Below the pieces are notes generated by a model. That model ran no database searches and was not told the origin of the DNA. It saw only the letters and a list, made by a program, of their open reading frames with translations. 64,000 nt of DNA from Phycisphaerae bacterium (GTDB taxonomy: Bacteria; Planctomycetota; Phycisphaerae; Phycisphaerales; SM1A02), in contig JABIWU010000023.1 of the NCBI GenBank assembly GCA_018701395.1, positions 1 to 64,000 on the forward strand. Reading direction: 5' to 3'. The first letter of the stretch is position 1. Each line of letters starts with the position of its first letter. Of this stretch, positions 62,968 to 64,000 are shown piece by piece. Made by a program: the position numbers and the translations under genes.

Positions 62968-64000
62968 GTTATTTCTCTGCTCGTTGCCCAATTTCTTTTC
63001 ATTACGATTGGCATTCTACGGCCACGCCCGAACGTACGCGGCGAAGTTTTAAATATCACCGATGCTTGATCTCGTTTAAATTGCGCGATGTCGACCATGT
63101 GAATTATGTTCGAAATAAACTCTCTTGTGCAGTCTAGTTCTTCTTCAATCTCATCGACTCCTAAATCTAATTCAATGTGTAAACGAAGAACTGCATCAAG
63201 CTCGTCGTAACTTGGAAGTGAATCTTGATCAAGTTGATTCGGCCGAAGCTCGGCAGTTGGTGGCTTAGTAATCGAAGATTGAGGTATTGGCGCAGAAGAA
63301 AAGCCGAACAACGAATGCGTATGATTAAGTAATTTTGACATCGACCAAACGTCTGTTTTATAAATGTCACCAATTACTGAAACAGCACCAGCCATATCGC
63401 CGTACAGCGTGCTGTAACCAACCGCCAATTCTGATTTGTTACCTGTTGCAAGTAAAAGACTACCTTGCTGATTCGAAAGTGCCATCAATAACAACCCGCG
63501 AATGCGAGCTTGTGCATTTTCTTCAGCAAGTCCCGTTGATTCTTGGCAACTAGTTCGAAATATCTGTTCAAATGCAGCATGCATGTGTTCAATGGGCAAT
63601 GTTACAGTTGCAATCCCAAGGTTTGCTGCAAGTTGCTCTGCATCTTCGACGGAACCAATGGAAGAATAACGAGATGGCATTAAAACGCCTGTAACTGCAT
63701 CTTTTCCAAGAGCAATTACTGCAAGTGTTGCCACTAGAGCGGAATCTATTCCACCAGAAAGCCCTAATAGCGCCTTGGAATGTCCAGTTTTACAAAAATA
63801 ATCTTTGATTCCAAGAATAATTGCCCTGCACCGTTCCTCATCATTGCAATATTCATTTACCACTTCCACAGAATCGCCTTGCAAAGAAACGTTCATGGCA
63901 CCAACTTCAAACAGCGGCAAAGTGCCTAGTACTCCAGCCGAGGAAACGACGAACGAGCCACCGTTAAAAACTAAATCGTCATTTCCGCCGACTTGATTGC
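62964..64000 (-). CDS. nadE: NAD synthetase, glutamine-dependent, partial (N-terminus beyond window)
   Basis: The frame is open to the window edge. At the edge the sequence NQVGGNDDLVFNGGSF is the end of a C-N hydrolase (glutaminase) domain, so this is the two-domain enzyme of about 550-600 residues. The synthetase domain has the ATP-pyrophosphatase loop GLSGGIDSAL, then LATGNKSELAVGYSTLYGD and a C-terminal RGRRMPI motif. It converts deamido-NAD to NAD. Internal ATGs such as 63920 are not starts. Confidence 0.96.
   Translation of the reverse strand, partial: NQVGGNDDLVFNGGSFVVSSAGVLGTLPLFEVGAMNVSLQGDSVEVVNEYCNDEERCRAIILGIKDYFCKTGHSKALLGLSGGIDSALVATLAVIALGKDAVTGVLMPSRYSSIGSVEDAEQLAANLGIATVTLPIEHMHAAFEQIFRTSCQESTGLAEENAQARIRGLLLMALSNQQGSLLLATGNKSELAVGYSTLYGDMAGAVSVIGDIYKTDVWSMSKLLNHTHSLFGFSSAPIPQSSITKPPTAELRPNQLDQDSLPSYDELDAVLRLHIELDLGVDEIEEELDCTREFISNIIHMVDIAQFKRDQASVIFKTSPRTFGRGRRMPIVMKRNWATSREIT

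Noticed and set aside
1-64000. Mobile elements, prophage or horizontally acquired island
   Set aside because: No transposase, integrase, terminal repeats, tRNA-flanked attachment sites or sharp composition change were seen; the only GC-richer patch is the riboswitch.

Overview
The window looks like chromosomal DNA of a moderately AT-rich, Gram-negative bacterium, most likely a planctomycete of the Phycisphaerae type. This is an inference from several signs: a secreted protein ending in dockerin-type repeats, a pseudopilin with an H-X9-DG motif, a type II secretion operon whose L/M components look like PilM/PilN/PilO, a single-chain glycyl-tRNA synthetase, a split glycine dehydrogenase (GcvPA/GcvPB) and lipoproteins with a lipobox. 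There is no rRNA, no recognisable tRNA, no CRISPR array and no transposase or integrase. The region is mainly housekeeping genes with a few lineage-specific loci.

Layout. 1-2020 (minus): a PilM-like protein cut by the window edge. 2203-5929 (plus): S1-domain protein, pdxA and glyS, tightly overlapped, followed by a tiny membrane ORF broken by an in-frame stop. 6053-11621 (minus): transglutaminase-like protein, CPBP protease and cobalamin-dependent metH, with a palindrome upstream of metH. 11720-15507 (plus): an exported protein, a NatAB-type ABC exporter and a lone CoA-transferase A subunit. 15651-30640 (plus): an exported helical protein, then a complete type II secretion/pseudopilus operon (gspE, F, G, H, I, J, K, L, M, C-like, D) and a lipoprotein. 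30648-35647 (minus): a POT transporter carrying a foreign-looking insert, a half-length asparaginase and a DUF255/DsbD fusion. 36591-43155 (minus): nuoJKLMN. 43268-44415 (plus): pgsA and pgpA. 44431-47279 (minus): gcvPA and gcvPB. 47325-49208 (plus): a secreted M28 peptidase with PA and PDZ domains. 49284-49660 (minus): the RNase P RNA gene rnpB. 49693-54461: hypothetical genes, a DUF418 protein, a HAD phosphatase and sucC. 54590-54697: an unassigned structured small RNA. 54830-55641: three small lipoproteins. 55722-57860: a HEAT-repeat protein. 57975-58262: a cobalamin riboswitch controlling a secreted dockerin-containing protein and a pseudopilin. 59788-64000 (minus): nadE (partial), mutL, moaD and moeA.

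How the genes work together. The type II secretion operon supplies a secretin, ATPase, platform and five pseudopilins for exporting folded proteins; candidate clients in the window include the M28 peptidase and the dockerin protein. Vitamin B12 appears twice: metH needs methylcobalamin, and the riboswitch at 58 kb places an exported protein plus a pseudopilin under B12 control. This suggests a surface system used when B12 is scarce, and it is the most interesting locus here. nuoJKLMN supplies the membrane arm of complex I, while sucC, gcvP and the CoA-transferase feed central carbon metabolism.

Many genes overlap by 1 to 8 bases (ATGA, GTGA, TTGA, TAATG), and TTG and GTG starts are common, so translational coupling seems to be the rule.
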